This document shows, in pieces, positions 1 through 11,006 of a stretch of DNA of 64,000 bases. The stretch is from Stappia albiluteola. GTDB taxonomy: Bacteria > Pseudomonadota > Alphaproteobacteria > Rhizobiales > Stappiaceae. The notes under the pieces were generated by a model. That model saw nothing but the letters and a program-made list of their open reading frames with translations. It did no database searches and had not been told where the DNA came from. The translations under genes were made by a program, and so were the position numbers. The stretch is taken from positions 310,001 to 374,000 of the forward strand of contig NZ_JACFXV010000053.1 in NCBI RefSeq assembly GCF_014050225.1. The letters run 5' to 3'. Positions within the stretch are counted from its first letter, which is position 1. Each line of letters begins with the position of its first letter.

Positions 1-822
1 GGTCTCGACCTCACCGGAAACGCGATCTCGCATTTCCACCGAGAAGATGGAATTCGCCCCCTCGGTCTTCAGGTCGAAATAGCGAACGTCCGCCTGGCGG
101 TTCTCGCCATAGGTGACGATCTGCCTGTCGGCGATACGCCCGACCAGCGCCTGCACCTCGGGGTGATCGAGACACATCACCGCAAAGCCGTAGAACGGAA
201 CGTTTTCCACGAAATGCCGGAATGCCGCGCGCACGCTGTCGAAATCGCCGTAGTGGTCGAGGTGTTCCGGGTCGATATTGGTAACCACGGCAATGTCGGC
301 CGGCAGCTTGACGAAGGTGCCGTCGCTCTCGTCCGCCTCCACCACCATCCAGTCGCCGCCGCCCATGCGGGCATTGGTGCCATAGGCGTTGATGATGCCG
401 CCGTTGATGACGGTGGGATCCAGGCCGCCGGCATCGAGCAACGCGGCGATCATCGACGTGGTCGTCGTCTTGCCGTGGGTGCCGCCGATGGCGATCGCCT
501 GCTTGAAGCGCATGAGCTCGGCCAGCATTTCCGCCCGGCGCACAACGGGAAGAAAGCGGGTGCGGGCCGCGCCCAGCTCCGGATTGTCGGCCTTGATCGC
601 CGAGGAAACGACGACGACGCGGGCGTCCCCCAGATTGCGGGCGTCATGACCGACCGTGACCGGAATGCCCTTTTCGCGCAGGCGCTTCACATTGGCGCTT
701 TCCGAAACATCCGAACCCTGCACCTTGTAACCGAGCGTATGCAGCACTTCCGCGATGCCGCTCATGCCGATGCCGCCGATGCCGACGAAATGAACCGGGC
801 CGATATCCTGCGGCATTTTCAT
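1..822 (-). CDS. murC: UDP-N-acetylmuramate--L-alanine ligase MurC (partial, C-terminus beyond window)
   Basis: Adds L-alanine to UDP-MurNAc, the first amino acid of the peptidoglycan stem, in the cytoplasm. Only the first 274 codons are visible. The N-terminal Rossmann-like motif [11 protein letters not shown] lies at about residues 14-24 and the Mur-ligase ATP-binding loop GTHGKTTTT at about 114-122, followed by the central-domain stretch EADESDGTF. The ATG overlaps the murG stop as ATGA (822-819), which points to translational coupling. It is the last visible gene of the minus-strand dcw operon. Family identity is secure; nothing can be said about the C-terminal third. Confidence 0.96.
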   Translation of the reverse strand, partial: MKMPQDIGPVHFVGIGGIGMSGIAEVLHTLGYKVQGSDVSESANVKRLREKGIPVTVGHDARNLGDARVVVVSSAIKADNPELGAARTRFLPVVRRAEMLAELMRFKQAIAIGGTHGKTTTTSMIAALLDAGGLDPTVINGGIINAYGTNARMGGGDWMVVEADESDGTFVKLPADIAVVTNIDPEHLDHYGDFDSVRAAFRHFVENVPFYGFAVMCLDHPEVQALVGRIADRQIVTYGENRQADVRYFDLKTEGANSIFSVEMRDRVSGEVET

Positions 823-1946
823 GAGTTCGTTCCTTTCTGGAAAGTGTCGGGAGCGCCGCCGCCAGCGATATGCTCGACGAGGTCGGCAAGCTGCTCCACG
901 GCCCTGGGTTCGCCAGCCGTGAGCGCCGCCTTCGCGGCGGCGGCCAGCTTCTCCGGTGCGTCCATATAGTCTTCGAGCAAGGTGGCGAGATGGCCGGGCG
1001 TCATGTCCGCTTGCGCGACGGCAATCGCGCCGCCGCCTTGCGAAAGCATTTCGGCGTTGCGTCCCTGATCATTGTCGAGGGCGAGCGGGAACGGCACCAG
1101 GATCGACGGGCGGCCGATCACGGCCAGTTCGGTCACGGTCGAGGCGCCCGACCGGCTGATGACGAGGTGTGAGGCGGCGATGCGGTCCGCCATGTCCTTG
1201 TAGAAGGGAGCAAGCTCTGCCTCCATGCCAAGCACCTTGAGGCCGTTGCGCACCCTCTCCAGATCTTCCGGCCGGCATTGCTGGACGAGTTCGATACGCG
1301 AACGGCGCTCCGGCGGAAGCAAAGCGAGCGCTGCTGGCAACACTTCGGAAAAAAAGCGGGCGCCCTGCGATCCCCCGAACACCAGCAGGCGGAACATGCC
1401 GTCCTTCGCCGGCGGCGCATAGGGCGCACCGGCGAGGCGTCGGACACCGTCCCGCACCGGATTCCCCGTCAGGACGAACCGACCGCCGGAGGCTGCTGCC
1501 TTGCCGCCGGGCGCAATGCCGAGCGCGACGGCCCTTGCCCTGCTCGCCAGCATGCGGTTCGCCCGCCCCATCACCGCATTCGCTTCGTGCAGGATGGTCG
1601 GAACGCGGGAAAGAAAGCCCGCAAACATCGGGGGGAATGTCGGATAGCCGCCGAAGCCGACGATCACCTTCGGCTTTTCCTTACGCAGCAGCGAGAGGGC
1701 CTGAAGCGTTCCTCGCCCGAGCTTCGCCACGGTTCTGGCCAGCGCGAGCGGCGAACGGCCGCGCAGCGTGTCGGAAGCGATTATGTGGATTTCGCGCCCC
1801 GGAAACTTTTCGCCATAGCGGTCCGCGCGCTCGTCGGTGGCAAGATCCACCGCATAGCCACGCCGCATCAGCTCGCCGGCCAGCGCATAGGCCGGAAAAA
1901 GATGGCCGCCGGTTCCCCCGGCGGCGATGAGGATCAAACCCTTCAT
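819..1946 (-). CDS. murG: UDP-GlcNAc transferase MurG
   Basis: Adds GlcNAc to lipid I to give lipid II at the inner face of the cytoplasmic membrane. The protein has 375 residues, the normal length. The glycine-rich GGTGGHLFP loop is at residues 10-18 with the conserved His15. The second domain carries FGGSQGA and the donor-binding stretch [12 protein letters not shown]. The open frame extends further upstream, but the ATG at 1946 starts exactly at the family N-terminus ([11 protein letters not shown]), so it was chosen. It lies 25 bp after ftsW and overlaps murC by 4 bp. Confidence 0.96.
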   Translation of the reverse strand: MKGLILIAAGGTGGHLFPAYALAGELMRRGYAVDLATDERADRYGEKFPGREIHIIASDTLRGRSPLALARTVAKLGRGTLQALSLLRKEKPKVIVGFGGYPTFPPMFAGFLSRVPTILHEANAVMGRANRMLASRARAVALGIAPGGKAAASGGRFVLTGNPVRDGVRRLAGAPYAPPAKDGMFRLLVFGGSQGARFFSEVLPAALALLPPERRSRIELVQQCRPEDLERVRNGLKVLGMEAELAPFYKDMADRIAASHLVISRSGASTVTELAVIGRPSILVPFPLALDNDQGRNAEMLSQGGGAIAVAQADMTPGHLATLLEDYMDAPEKLAAAAKAALTAGEPRAVEQLADLVEHIAGGGAPDTFQKGTNS

Positions 1947-1971
1947 TGCCGATCTGCGTCTGTCGTTCTTG

Positions 1972-3129
1972 TCAGGTGAGGCTGGAGGGCTGCAGGCGGG
2001 AGACGACCACCGCATCCGTGCGGGTCGGCTGTGGCCGCTTTCTGGTCAGCGCCAGGACGAAACCCATGGCCAAGGCAACCGAGATCAGGGACGAGCCGCC
2101 ATAGGATATGAACGGCAGCGTCATGCCCTTGGCCGGCATCAGATTCACATTCACCGCCATGTTGATGCAGGACTGCAGCCCGAAGAGCACCATCAGCGCG
2201 GAAGCGGCAAGCCGGTTGAACGGATCCGCGCTGCGGCCGGCCCTCGAAAGCCCGCGCAGCACCACGAAAGCGAAGACGGTGACCAGAAGCAGGCAGACAA
2301 TGATGCCGAACTCCTCCGCCGCTACGGCGAAGATGAAGTCCGTATGGCTTTCCGGCAGCACACGCTTGATGGTTCCTTCGCCCGGCCCCCTTCCAAACCA
2401 GCTGCCCGAAACGAATGAGTCGAGCGCCCGATCGACGTTGAACGTGTCGCCGGCATCCGGATCGAGAAAGCGCGCGACGCGGCTTTGCACATGCGGCAGG
2501 AGGGCATAGGCGGCCACGAGGCCCGTCAACCCCAGTGCGCCGATAGGCAGGATGGCCAGCCAGGGCAAGCCGTTCAGGAAGAAGAGCGCTCCGAAAACGA
2601 TGCTGAGCAACAGCGTCTGGCCGAAATCGGGCTGGGCGACGAGCAAGGCAACGCAGATGACGTAGATGAGGATCGACAGCAGGGCGCCGGGAACTTCGCG
2701 CCGGCGTCCGGCCTCCGAAAGAAGAAAGGCGATCAGCACCACGAAGGCCGGCTTCAGGAATTCCGAGGGCTGCAGCGAGATGCCGGCGATCGAGATCCAG
2801 CGCCGCGCACCCTTCACCTCGACGCCGAGGAAGAGGGTAGCCAGCATCATGGCAATGGAAATTGCGAAGACGATCAGTGCGACCCGGCGGATCATGCGCG
2901 GCGGCAGCGCCGAAGTCGCAAGCATCACGGCAATAGCCGGTATCAGGAAGAACGCCTGTCGCTTGACGAAGTGGTAGGTGTCGATGCCCAGCCTTTCGGC
3001 CACCGCCGGACTGGCCGCGAAGGACAGCACCACTCCGCCGATCATCAGGATGAAGAAGCCGGCGAGCAGGAACCGGTCCACGGTCCATAACCATTCGGCA
3101 AAGGGGCTGCGATCCGCTCTGCTGACCAT
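1972..3129 (-). CDS. ftsW: Division-specific SEDS glycosyltransferase FtsW
   Basis: Polytopic inner-membrane peptidoglycan polymerase of the divisome, working with the FtsI transpeptidase. It has 385 residues with about ten hydrophobic segments. The SEDS signatures GARRWISI, LQPSEFLKPA, AQPDFGQ, ESHTDFIFAV and the C-terminal PFISYGGSS are all present. The start codon shares its A with the murD TGA stop (TGATG), so the genes are translationally coupled. FtsW rather than RodA is inferred mainly from its position in the dcw cluster. Confidence 0.96.
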   Translation of the reverse strand: MVSRADRSPFAEWLWTVDRFLLAGFFILMIGGVVLSFAASPAVAERLGIDTYHFVKRQAFFLIPAIAVMLATSALPPRMIRRVALIVFAISIAMMLATLFLGVEVKGARRWISIAGISLQPSEFLKPAFVVLIAFLLSEAGRRREVPGALLSILIYVICVALLVAQPDFGQTLLLSIVFGALFFLNGLPWLAILPIGALGLTGLVAAYALLPHVQSRVARFLDPDAGDTFNVDRALDSFVSGSWFGRGPGEGTIKRVLPESHTDFIFAVAAEEFGIIVCLLLVTVFAFVVLRGLSRAGRSADPFNRLAASALMVLFGLQSCINMAVNVNLMPAKGMTLPFISYGGSSLISVALAMGFVLALTRKRPQPTRTDAVVVSRLQPSSLT

Positions 3130-4529
3130 CAGGCGACCTCCCGTCCATGGGGCTTGCCAATGACACGCTTTACGGCATCGACGAAGGCCGCTCCGCGAAG
3201 CTCGAAATTCGGAAATTGGTCGAAGGAAGCACAGGCGGGCGACAACAGGACCACCGGCTCCCTGTGATCGTCGGCGGCGGCATCGCGTGCCGCAGCGGCG
3301 ACGGCCTCATCGAGTGTTCCGCTCACCACACAATCGGCCTTGCCGTCCAGCGTGCCTGCGAACTCCTCAGCCGCCTCGCCGATCAGGTAGGCCCTGGCGA
3401 TGCGCGGGAAATAGTCGGCAAGCGGCGCGATACCCCCCGCCTTCGGCCGGCCGCCGGCAATCCAGTAGATGCGCGAAAAGCTGGCGAGCGCCCGTTCAGC
3501 TGCGTCGGCATTGGTTGCCTTGCTGTCGTTGACGAAAAGAACCCTGCCCTCGCGCGCAACGATTTCCATGCGATGCGACAGGCCGGGAAAGGTCTTCAGC
3601 CCCCTGACGATTTCTTCCCTAGTCAGGCCGAGCCGCAGCGCCGCCGCCACCGCGGCGGCGGCGTTTTGCGCATTGTGGGAGCCGCGCAGCGAGTCGATGC
3701 CTGCCAGATCGGTAAAGGGCTCCTGCCGCCCATCGTCGGCGACGAAAAGCTGCTGGCCCTGCGCGTAGACACCGCGCGCCACCGTCCGGCGCACGGAAAT
3801 GCGACTGACCGGCTTGCCGGCCTGCTCCGCCCGGTCGGCGATTGCGGCAGACGGCGTGTCGTCGACGCCGACCACGGCAAAGTCGCTGCCCGAGATCAGG
3901 TGTTCCTTCACCGCGGCGTAGTTCTGCATCGTGCCGTGACGGTCGAGATGGTCGGGCGTCAGGTTGAGATGGATGCCGACGGATGGATCGAGCGTCGGCG
4001 CCAGGTCGATCTGATAGGAGGAGCACTCGACAACATAGGTGCGGCCGGCGGCAATCGGGGCAAGATCGAGAACGGGCGTGCCGATATTGCCGCCAAGCTG
4101 CACATCGCGCCCCGCGGACTTCACCAGATGGGCGATCAGCGCCGTGGTGGTCGATTTGCCATTGGTGCCGGTTATCGCGACAAACGACGTTTGCGGAGCG
4201 ACGCGCCGCCGCTCGCGGCAAAAGAGCTCGATATCGCCGATCACTTCAATTCCGGCGGCGCGCGCCAGTTCCACGCTCCAATGGGGCCTGGGATGGGTGA
4301 GCGGCACGCCGGGCGCCAGCACGAGGGCGGCGAATTCGCTCCAGTCGGCATCACGCAGATCCCCGGTGCGGATACCGAGCGCGGCGGCGGCATCGACACG
4401 CGACGTCGCATCATCGAAGGCCAGGACATCGGCCCCGCCGGCGACAAGCGCGCGCGCCGTCGAGGTCCCGGACCCGCCGAGACCGAACAACGCCACCTTC
4501 CTGCCCTTGAAACTTTCGACGGGGATCAT
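3129..4529 (-). CDS. murD: UDP-MurNAc-L-alanine--D-glutamate ligase MurD
   Basis: Adds D-glutamate to UDP-MurNAc-L-Ala in the cytoplasm. The protein has 466 residues. The nucleotide-binding N-domain ([10 protein letters not shown], residues 12-21) is followed by the ATP loop GTNGKSTT at 121-128, the central-domain [12 protein letters not shown], and the ligase C-domain with NDSKATN. It sits between mraY (3 bp gap) and ftsW (1 bp overlap), the usual order. No anomalies were seen. Confidence 0.96.
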   Translation of the reverse strand: MIPVESFKGRKVALFGLGGSGTSTARALVAGGADVLAFDDATSRVDAAAALGIRTGDLRDADWSEFAALVLAPGVPLTHPRPHWSVELARAAGIEVIGDIELFCRERRRVAPQTSFVAITGTNGKSTTTALIAHLVKSAGRDVQLGGNIGTPVLDLAPIAAGRTYVVECSSYQIDLAPTLDPSVGIHLNLTPDHLDRHGTMQNYAAVKEHLISGSDFAVVGVDDTPSAAIADRAEQAGKPVSRISVRRTVARGVYAQGQQLFVADDGRQEPFTDLAGIDSLRGSHNAQNAAAAVAAALRLGLTREEIVRGLKTFPGLSHRMEIVAREGRVLFVNDSKATNADAAERALASFSRIYWIAGGRPKAGGIAPLADYFPRIARAYLIGEAAEEFAGTLDGKADCVVSGTLDEAVAAAARDAAADDHREPVVLLSPACASFDQFPNFELRGAAFVDAVKRVIGKPHGREVA

Positions 4530-4532
4530 CGT

Positions 4533-5618
4533 CTACCTCAGTTTCAGCGTGGCAAGGCCGACCAGGGCCAGAACCACGGCAATGATCCAGAATCGGATCA
4601 CAACCTGCGATTCGGTCCAGCCCAGATGCTCGAAATGATGATGGATCGGCGCCATCTTGAAAACGCGCTTGCCAGTCAGCTTGAAGGAAGCGACCTGGAC
4701 GATGACCGACACAGCCTCCAGCACGAAGAGGCCGCCGATGATGGCGAGGACGATCTCGTGCTTCGTGGCAACGGCAATGGCACCGATCATCCCGCCGAGC
4801 GCCAGCGACCCGGTGTCGCCCATGAAGATGGCGGCGGGAGGCGCGTTGAACCACAGGAAGCCGAGGCCCGCGCCGATCACCGCGCCGCAGAGAACCGCAA
4901 GCTCGCCCGTTCCCGGCACATGATGAATCTGGAGGTAATCCGCAAAGACCGCGTTGCCCGAGAGGTAGGCAATGAGCGCGAAGGAGGCCGCAGCAATCAT
5001 CACCGGCACGATGGCCAACCCGTCCAGGCCGTCGGTCAGGTTGACCGCATTGCCCGCGCCCACCACCACGAAGGCGGCGAAGGGGATGAAGAAGATGCCG
5101 AGATTGAGCGCTACATCCTTCAGGAACGGAAAGGCGATCGAGGTCGATAGGGGGTCGGCGTCAAGCAGCGTCACCGAGAAGGCGGCGATCCCTGCGATCA
5201 GGAATTCGAGCCCGAGCCTTGCGCGGCCGCCGAAGCCGGCATGGGTCGCCTTCTTCACCTTCAGGTAGTCGTCATAGAAGCCGATCAGGCCGAAGCCGAC
5301 CGTCACGCCGAGCACGATCCATGTGTAGGGGCTCTTCAGGTTTGCCCAAAGCAGCGTCGCCACGATCATGCCCGACAGGATCATCAGCCCGCCCATGGTG
5401 GGCGTGCCCTTCTTGGTCAGAAGATGGCTTTGCGGACCGTCGGCGCGGATCGGCTGGCCCCGACCCTGGCGCAGGCGGAGCGAGGAAATGATCTTCGGAC
5501 CGAAGAGAAAGACGAAAAGCAGCGCCGTCATGATGGCGCCGCCGGTTCGAAACGTGATGTACCGGAAAACGTTCAGTGCTGAAAACTGACCCGACAATTC
5601 ACCGAGAAGATAGAGCAT
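4533..5618 (-). CDS. mraY: Phospho-MurNAc-pentapeptide transferase MraY
   Basis: Integral membrane enzyme that transfers phospho-MurNAc-pentapeptide onto undecaprenyl phosphate to form lipid I. It has 361 residues, the standard size, with about ten membrane segments. The catalytic and Mg-binding motifs are visible: FYDDYLK (Asp116/117), [23 protein letters not shown] and the histidine cluster [11 protein letters not shown]. It lies 14 bp downstream of the fused murE/murF gene and 3 bp before murD. Confidence 0.97.
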   Translation of the reverse strand: MLYLLGELSGQFSALNVFRYITFRTGGAIMTALLFVFLFGPKIISSLRLRQGRGQPIRADGPQSHLLTKKGTPTMGGLMILSGMIVATLLWANLKSPYTWIVLGVTVGFGLIGFYDDYLKVKKATHAGFGGRARLGLEFLIAGIAAFSVTLLDADPLSTSIAFPFLKDVALNLGIFFIPFAAFVVVGAGNAVNLTDGLDGLAIVPVMIAAASFALIAYLSGNAVFADYLQIHHVPGTGELAVLCGAVIGAGLGFLWFNAPPAAIFMGDTGSLALGGMIGAIAVATKHEIVLAIIGGLFVLEAVSVIVQVASFKLTGKRVFKMAPIHHHFEHLGWTESQVVIRFWIIAVVLALVGLATLKLR

Positions 5619-5632
5619 GCTTGTTGTTGTCC

Positions 5633-8600
5633 TTACTCCGCTGCTTCATCGGCGGCGGGAAACTCGCTCGTCAGCGCATCGACCAGCGGTCCCATGCGGG
5701 TGCCGAGCGATCCCTTGATCATGACGACATCACCCGGCCGCAACTCGTTGAGGAGAAGCGGCCTCAGGCCCTTGGATTCCTCGGAATAGGCGCCGCGCAT
5801 TGGCGTCGGCAAAGCTTCCCAAAGGCTGTGCATATGCGGGCCGGCGCAATAGACGAGGTCGACATTCGCCGATCGCACCGCCTCGGCGAGCGCCGCGTGC
5901 AGGCCGTCCGCAGCGTCGCCCAGCTCGCGCATGTCGCCAAGCACGGCAATGCGCCGCCCCGGCGCCTTGACCGGCGTTTCGCCAAGCAGGCGAAGCGCGG
6001 CGCGCATGGACGCCGGATTGGCGTTGTAGCTTTCGTCGATCAGCGTCGCCTTGCCGCTGGGCAGCCTGAGCGCCGTCTGCGCGCCACGCCCTTTCGGCGC
6101 CCGCATGTCGGCCAGCGCCAGGCCGGCCAGCGCCAGATCGCCGCCCAGCTCCTTGACGGCGGCGAGCACCGCCAGGCTGTTCTTCACATAGTGAAAACCC
6201 GGAGCGCCGACCTTGTAGGCGATCTCCTCGCCCATGATCGTCGCCGAAATGCAGGTGCATCCCGTTTGAGCCGCAATCTTGTGCGCGCGTGCATCGGCCG
6301 GATGATCGACGCCGAAGGTGCGCACGTGCTCCACGTCCGACATGCGTGCATGGAACATCAGCAAGTCGAACTGGTCGTTGTCGCGATTGAGAATGGCGGT
6401 GCCGCCCGGCTCGATGCCGCTGAAAATCTCGGCCTTTGCCGCCGCGATCTTCTCCACAGAACCGAAGAATTCCAGATGCACCGGCTGCACGGTGGTGATT
6501 ACCGCCACATGCGGCCGCACCATCTGCACCAGCGGCGTGATCTCGCCGGCATGGTTCATGCCGATCTCGAAGACACCGTAGGCGCTTTCCCGCGGCATGC
6601 GGGCAAGCGTCAGCGGCACGCCCCAGTGATTGTTGAAAGACGCCACCGCCGCATGGGTCGTCCCGCAGCGGGAGAGCGCCAGGCGCAGCATTTCCTTCGT
6701 GCCCGTCTTGCCGACGGAACCGGTTACGGCAACGATACGCGCATTGGTGCGCGCCCTGGCAGCCCGTCCGAGTCGGACCAGCGCCTCAAGGGGATCATCG
6801 ACGGCGACGAACGGGCCGTCAGCCGGCAGATCGGCGGCCTTGTCCTCCGCAACGACAGCGATGGCCGCGCCGGCGTCGATCGCGGCTTTCACGAATTGAT
6901 GGCCGTCGAAGACGTCGCCCTTGATGGCGATGAAGGCCTCGCCCGGTTGCAGGGTCCGGCTGTCGATGGAAATGCCGGTGATTTCCTGCCCCGGTGTCCC
7001 GACGACGCGACCACCGGTCGCGGCGAGGAATTCCTCAAGCGTCCAGAGCGGCCCGGCCGGCGAGATCGCCTCCGCCGGCTGCGCCGCCCGCGAGGCCACT
7101 ATCGTTTCCAGTTCTATCTGTGCATCCGACGCGGCAATGGCGGCAACAATCGGCTCGGGAATTTCTTCCCGGACCTCATCTGCTGGAGCAGCATCCATGT
7201 CCGGCACAGCTTCGGAGTCCGCGGCCGGAGCTTCGACCGCCTCTGCTACAACCTCGTCCCTGCCAACATCTGTCGCGGCATCCTGCGGCTCCTCAAAGAG
7301 ATCCTGATCATCGCCAGCCGCCTCAAGGACGTCATCGTCCGAAACGGGCTCCACTGCGGGCGCAAGGTCAGGCAGTTGACCGGCCTCCGGTTCCGGCGCC
7401 TCCATCTCGGCACCATCGGCGGGCTCTGCGGGCGCGACTTCCGGAGCTTCGGCAGGCTCTTCACCGGCGTGCGTTTCCTCGGACTCGCCTGTAACCTCGC
7501 CTTCCGCCAACTCGTCGAGCCGCGCCTCGAATTCGAGATCGCCGAAGAGTTCCTCGAATTCCTCGTCGGTTATCGAGATCGTCGTTCCCGATTGCGAGGG
7601 TTCCGCCGCCGTGCTCTCGCCGGTGCCACCTGTTGGCTGGGCCGCCAATGCTTCCGCCACCGCTTCGTGGTCGGAGAAATGCAGCACCTTGTCGCCGACG
7701 ATCTGGCCGGTCTCATGGCCCTTGCCGGCGATGCAAAGCACATCGCCTTCGCCCATCATGGCGATCGCCTCGGAGATCGCCTGCCCCCGGTCTGCGATCT
7801 CGATCGCGCCGGGCGCACCATACAGGATCGCCCGACGGATCTTCGCCGGATCTTCGCTCCGTGGATTGTCGTCGGTGACGATGACCACATCGGCATTTTC
7901 GTGAGCCGCCTTGCCCATCAGGGGGCGCTTGCCCGGATCGCGATCGCCGCCGGCGCCGACGACAACGATGAGACGGCCCCGGGTAAACGGGCGCAGGGCC
8001 GCGAGCGCGTTTTCCAGCGCATCCGGCTTGTGGGCGTAGTCAACGAAGATCAGACCGCCATTTGACGTCTTGCCGCTCAGCTCGAGCCGGCCCGGCGCGC
8101 CTTTCAGCCCTTCGAGCGCCGTCAGCGCCACATCGGTGGACACGCCCGCCGCGATGGCGAGACCGGCGGCGATCAGCGCATTCGATACCTGGAACCGTCC
8201 GGCCAGCGGCAGGCGAACCTTGCAGGGTCCGTCCGGCGTCGTCAGCGACAGGATCTGCGTGAACCCTTCGTGCTCAATGCCTTCGAGCGCCAGATCCTTT
8301 CCGCCCTCACCGACGGTGAAGAGCTTCAGGCCGCGCGCCTTCGCCACCTCGATCACGCGGTCGGCATAGGGCGCGGAAGGCTCGACCACGACGGTGCCGC
8401 CGTCGGGCAGCAACGTTTCGAACAGCCGCAGCTTCGCCTTCAGATAGCTTTCGACATCCGGGTGATAGTCGAGATGATCGCGGCCGAGGTTGGTGAAGGC
8501 CGCCGCCTTGATCGCCACCCCGTCGAGGCGACGCTGGTCGAGGCCGTGGCTGGAAGCCTCCATCGCGGCATAAGTTATCCCGTCGTCCGAAAGGCGGGCC

Positions 8601-9094
8601 AGATCACGGTGCAGCGAGACCGGATCCGGCGTGGTGAGGCCGCCGTAGCTTTCCCCGCGTGAGGTCACCGTGCCGATGGTGCCGAGGCTTGCCGCCTCGT
8701 GGCCCGCATGGGCGAAGATCTGCCGAACGAAGACGGCGACGGAGGTCTTGCCGCTGGTGCCGGTGACCGCGACCATGGTGCCCGGCTGGTGACCGTAGAA
8801 GGATGCCGCCATCAGCGCCAGCGAGCGGCGCGGGTCGTCGCTCGTGATGACCGGACAGTCACCCGCCGCGGCGGCGACCGTCTTCTCATCGGCGTCAGTG
8901 CCGACGAGGATGGCGGCGGCTCCGTTCTTGCGGGCATCGGCAATGAAGCGCGTGCCATCGGCATTCGCGCCCTTCAGCGCGGCAAACAGATACCCAGGCT
9001 TCACCGCCCGGCTGTCGGCGGTCAGTCCCCTGATCTCCACCACGGCCGCCTTGGGCGTAAGCCTGACGTCGTCGGCTATGTCCTTGAGCTGCAT
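5633..9094 (-). CDS. murE-murF: Fused MurE-MurF ligase (meso-DAP-adding plus D-Ala-D-Ala-adding enzyme)
   Basis: One continuous frame of about 1153 residues holds two Mur ligases that are separate proteins in most bacteria. MurE (about residues 1-486) has the ATP loop TGTSGKTS (111-118) and DNPR (409-412), the signature of meso-diaminopimelate-specific MurE. A linker (about 487-681; bases 7052-7636) is rich in Glu, Asp, Ala and Pro and looks disordered. MurF (about 682-1153) begins at [15 protein letters not shown], has the loop [10 protein letters not shown] (from 791) and ends with [11 protein letters not shown]. No stop or separate ribosome site separates the halves. The ATG at 9094 fits the family N-terminus (MQLKD); an in-frame GTG at 9106 is the alternative. 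The gene occupies the normal murE-murF slot between ftsI and mraY. MurE/MurF fusions are known elsewhere in bacteria; the long acidic linker is the odd part. Confidence 0.95.
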   Translation of the reverse strand: MQLKDIADDVRLTPKAAVVEIRGLTADSRAVKPGYLFAALKGANADGTRFIADARKNGAAAILVGTDADEKTVAAAAGDCPVITSDDPRRSLALMAASFYGHQPGTMVAVTGTSGKTSVAVFVRQIFAHAGHEAASLGTIGTVTSRGESYGGLTTPDPVSLHRDLARLSDDGITYAAMEASSHGLDQRRLDGVAIKAAAFTNLGRDHLDYHPDVESYLKAKLRLFETLLPDGGTVVVEPSAPYADRVIEVAKARGLKLFTVGEGGKDLALEGIEHEGFTQILSLTTPDGPCKVRLPLAGRFQVSNALIAAGLAIAAGVSTDVALTALEGLKGAPGRLELSGKTSNGGLIFVDYAHKPDALENALAALRPFTRGRLIVVVGAGGDRDPGKRPLMGKAAHENADVVIVTDDNPRSEDPAKIRRAILYGAPGAIEIADRGQAISEAIAMMGEGDVLCIAGKGHETGQIVGDKVLHFSDHEAVAEALAAQPTGGTGESTAAEPSQSGTTISITDEEFEELFGDLEFEARLDELAEGEVTGESEETHAGEEPAEAPEVAPAEPADGAEMEAPEPEAGQLPDLAPAVEPVSDDDVLEAAGDDQDLFEEPQDAATDVGRDEVVAEAVEAPAADSEAVPDMDAAPADEVREEIPEPIVAAIAASDAQIELETIVASRAAQPAEAISPAGPLWTLEEFLAATGGRVVGTPGQEITGISIDSRTLQPGEAFIAIKGDVFDGHQFVKAAIDAGAAIAVVAEDKAADLPADGPFVAVDDPLEALVRLGRAARARTNARIVAVTGSVGKTGTKEMLRLALSRCGTTHAAVASFNNHWGVPLTLARMPRESAYGVFEIGMNHAGEITPLVQMVRPHVAVITTVQPVHLEFFGSVEKIAAAKAEIFSGIEPGGTAILNRDNDQFDLLMFHARMSDVEHVRTFGVDHPADARAHKIAAQTGCTCISATIMGEEIAYKVGAPGFHYVKNSLAVLAAVKELGGDLALAGLALADMRAPKGRGAQTALRLPSGKATLIDESYNANPASMRAALRLLGETPVKAPGRRIAVLGDMRELGDAADGLHAALAEAVRSANVDLVYCAGPHMHSLWEALPTPMRGAYSEESKGLRPLLLNELRPGDVVMIKGSLGTRMGPLVDALTSEFPAADEAAE

Positions 9095-9290
9095 GTCATG
9101 CGCCACTGTCCGTCGGACCGCTTGCCGGGCCGCCCTTTCGGAGCGACGGCAGCCAGTCGTCTGTCAAAAGACCAAGACCTGCCGGCAGACCGAAAACTGC
9201 ACCGGAAAGCCCATTTGTGCGTCGTCTCGAAGACTTGCCGGCGGCTTTGGTGCGACCCCGCCCTCGACAGGTCTTCGTTGCCCGGAAACC

Positions 9291-10997
9291 CTAGTAGGAA
9301 ACCGGGATCGTATCCGCCCCTTCCCCGAACTTCGGCAGCACGCCGAGCATCGGCGCCGTCCGGCGGATGATATTGGCCACCGTCGGCGCCGCGTTCAGGC
9401 CTGCCGTCGCCCCGATACCTTCGCGCTCCGGCTTCGGCTCGTCCAGCATCACCAGTACCACATAGCGCGGGTCGTCCATCGGAAAGGCGGACAGGAAGGA
9501 ATTGCGCCGCTTATTGGCGACATAGTGGCCGTTTTCAACCTTTTCCGCGGTTCCGGTCTTTCCGCCGACCATATAGCCGGGCACTGCCGCGCGCTTGCCC
9601 GAGCCCGAAAGCACGTTCAACTGATAGAGATAGCGCACGATGGCACTTGTCCGCTTGGAGATGACCTGCTTGGCAAGCGCTTCCGCCGTCACCCGGTCAC
9701 GGGGATAAAACGTTGGCGGAATGAGTTTCCCGCCGTTCACGAGCGCGGCGGCTGCGACTGCGGTCTGCATCGGCGTCACCGAAATGCCATGACCGAAGGA
9801 AATCGTCATCGCCTCCAGTTCGCGCCACCTGGCGGGAAGAAGCGGAGTGGCGACCTCCGGCAGTTCCGTATCCATGCGATCGGTAAGCCCGATCTTCTTC
9901 ATGAACTCCTGCTGCGCATTGATGCCGGCCGTCAGCATCATCTTCACCGTGCCGATATTCGACGAATAGATGAAGATTTCCGGCACGGAGAGAATGCGGT
10001 TCTTGCCGTGGAAATCGCTGATCGTACGCCCGCCGGCGCGGATCGGCCGGGTGGCATCGAAACTGTCCTCCACCGTCACCTTGCCGCTGTCGAGCGCCAT
10101 GGCAACCGTAAAACCCTTGAACACCGAGCCCATCTCGTAGACACCGCCGGTCGCGCGGTTGAGCTTGTCCTTGTCCAGCGCCTCGCTTCGGTCGTTCGGG
10201 TCGTAGTCCGGCACCGACGACATCGCGACGACTTCGCCCGTCTGGGCATCGAGGACGATGCCAGCAGCCGCGATCGCATGATAACGCTCCATCGCGCGGA
10301 TCAACTCGTCCCGCACCACATGCTGCACGCGGATATCGACGGAAAGGCGAACGGGCTCGATCGCCTTGTTCGCGGCAAAGCCTGCGGCCTGCAGGTCGCG
10401 GAGCCAGGCGCGGTCGATCGCCAGCTCCATGCCGGCAATGCCCTGATTGTCGACATTGGTGGAGCCGACGATATGGCTTGCCGTCGGGCCGCCCGGATAA
10501 AAGCGGCGGTTCTCCTGCAGGAAGCCGATGCCGGGGATGCCGAGATTGTGGATCTTCTGCTGCTGGGCGGGCGTCAGCTCGCGCTTCAGCCAGATGAAAC
10601 CGGCATTGCTGGCGAGCCTGTTGCGCACGGACGGCTGGCGAAGCTCGGGCAGTACGCTGGAAAGACCTTCAAACGCCTCGTCCACATCGACGATCTTGCG
10701 CGGTTCGGCATAAAGCGAGGCGGTCTTGATATCGGTCGCCAGGATCTCGCCATTCCGGTCGACCAGATCGGGTCGGGACGCGGCAACGGAATCCTGCGCG
10801 GAAATATAGCTGGCTGCAGATGTGGGCTCCGCAAGGCCCAGCATGACGAGACGGGACGCGATCAGTGCATAGACGCAGGCGAAGGCTCCCATCGTCAGCA
10901 GGACGCGCGACTTCATCGACCGGCTCGGCACCGGCAGGGCTTTCTGCCGAACGATACGATGCTGCAGGAAGGAACGGGGTGCTGAAGGAGCCGCCAT
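9291..10997 (-). CDS. ftsI: Septal peptidoglycan transpeptidase FtsI (PBP3)
   Basis: Class B penicillin-binding protein that cross-links septal peptidoglycan in the periplasm. It has 568 residues. A short basic N-terminus is followed by one membrane anchor (about 31-55), a dimerisation domain and the transpeptidase domain. The active-site motifs are S291-V-F-K294, SSN at 345-347 and KTG at 480-482. The partner polymerase gene ftsW lies downstream in the same cluster. The 3' spacer to murE/murF is about 195 bp, the longest inside this operon, and no convincing gene is seen in it. Confidence 0.96.
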   Translation of the reverse strand: MAAPSAPRSFLQHRIVRQKALPVPSRSMKSRVLLTMGAFACVYALIASRLVMLGLAEPTSAASYISAQDSVAASRPDLVDRNGEILATDIKTASLYAEPRKIVDVDEAFEGLSSVLPELRQPSVRNRLASNAGFIWLKRELTPAQQQKIHNLGIPGIGFLQENRRFYPGGPTASHIVGSTNVDNQGIAGMELAIDRAWLRDLQAAGFAANKAIEPVRLSVDIRVQHVVRDELIRAMERYHAIAAAGIVLDAQTGEVVAMSSVPDYDPNDRSEALDKDKLNRATGGVYEMGSVFKGFTVAMALDSGKVTVEDSFDATRPIRAGGRTISDFHGKNRILSVPEIFIYSSNIGTVKMMLTAGINAQQEFMKKIGLTDRMDTELPEVATPLLPARWRELEAMTISFGHGISVTPMQTAVAAAALVNGGKLIPPTFYPRDRVTAEALAKQVISKRTSAIVRYLYQLNVLSGSGKRAAVPGYMVGGKTGTAEKVENGHYVANKRRNSFLSAFPMDDPRYVVLVMLDEPKPEREGIGATAGLNAAPTVANIIRRTAPMLGVLPKFGEGADTIPVSY

Positions 10998-11006
10998 GCT
11001 TTCCCC

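Noticed and set aside
3147-5150. 667-codon plus-strand frame opposite murD and mraY
   Set aside because: Both murD and mraY are complete with all motifs on the other strand; this frame lacks ribosome-site and family support.
5576-8065. 829-codon open frame on the plus strand opposite murE/murF
   Set aside because: It mirrors the fused ligase in the antisense direction, has no family signature, and arises because high-GC genes often leave the opposite frame open.
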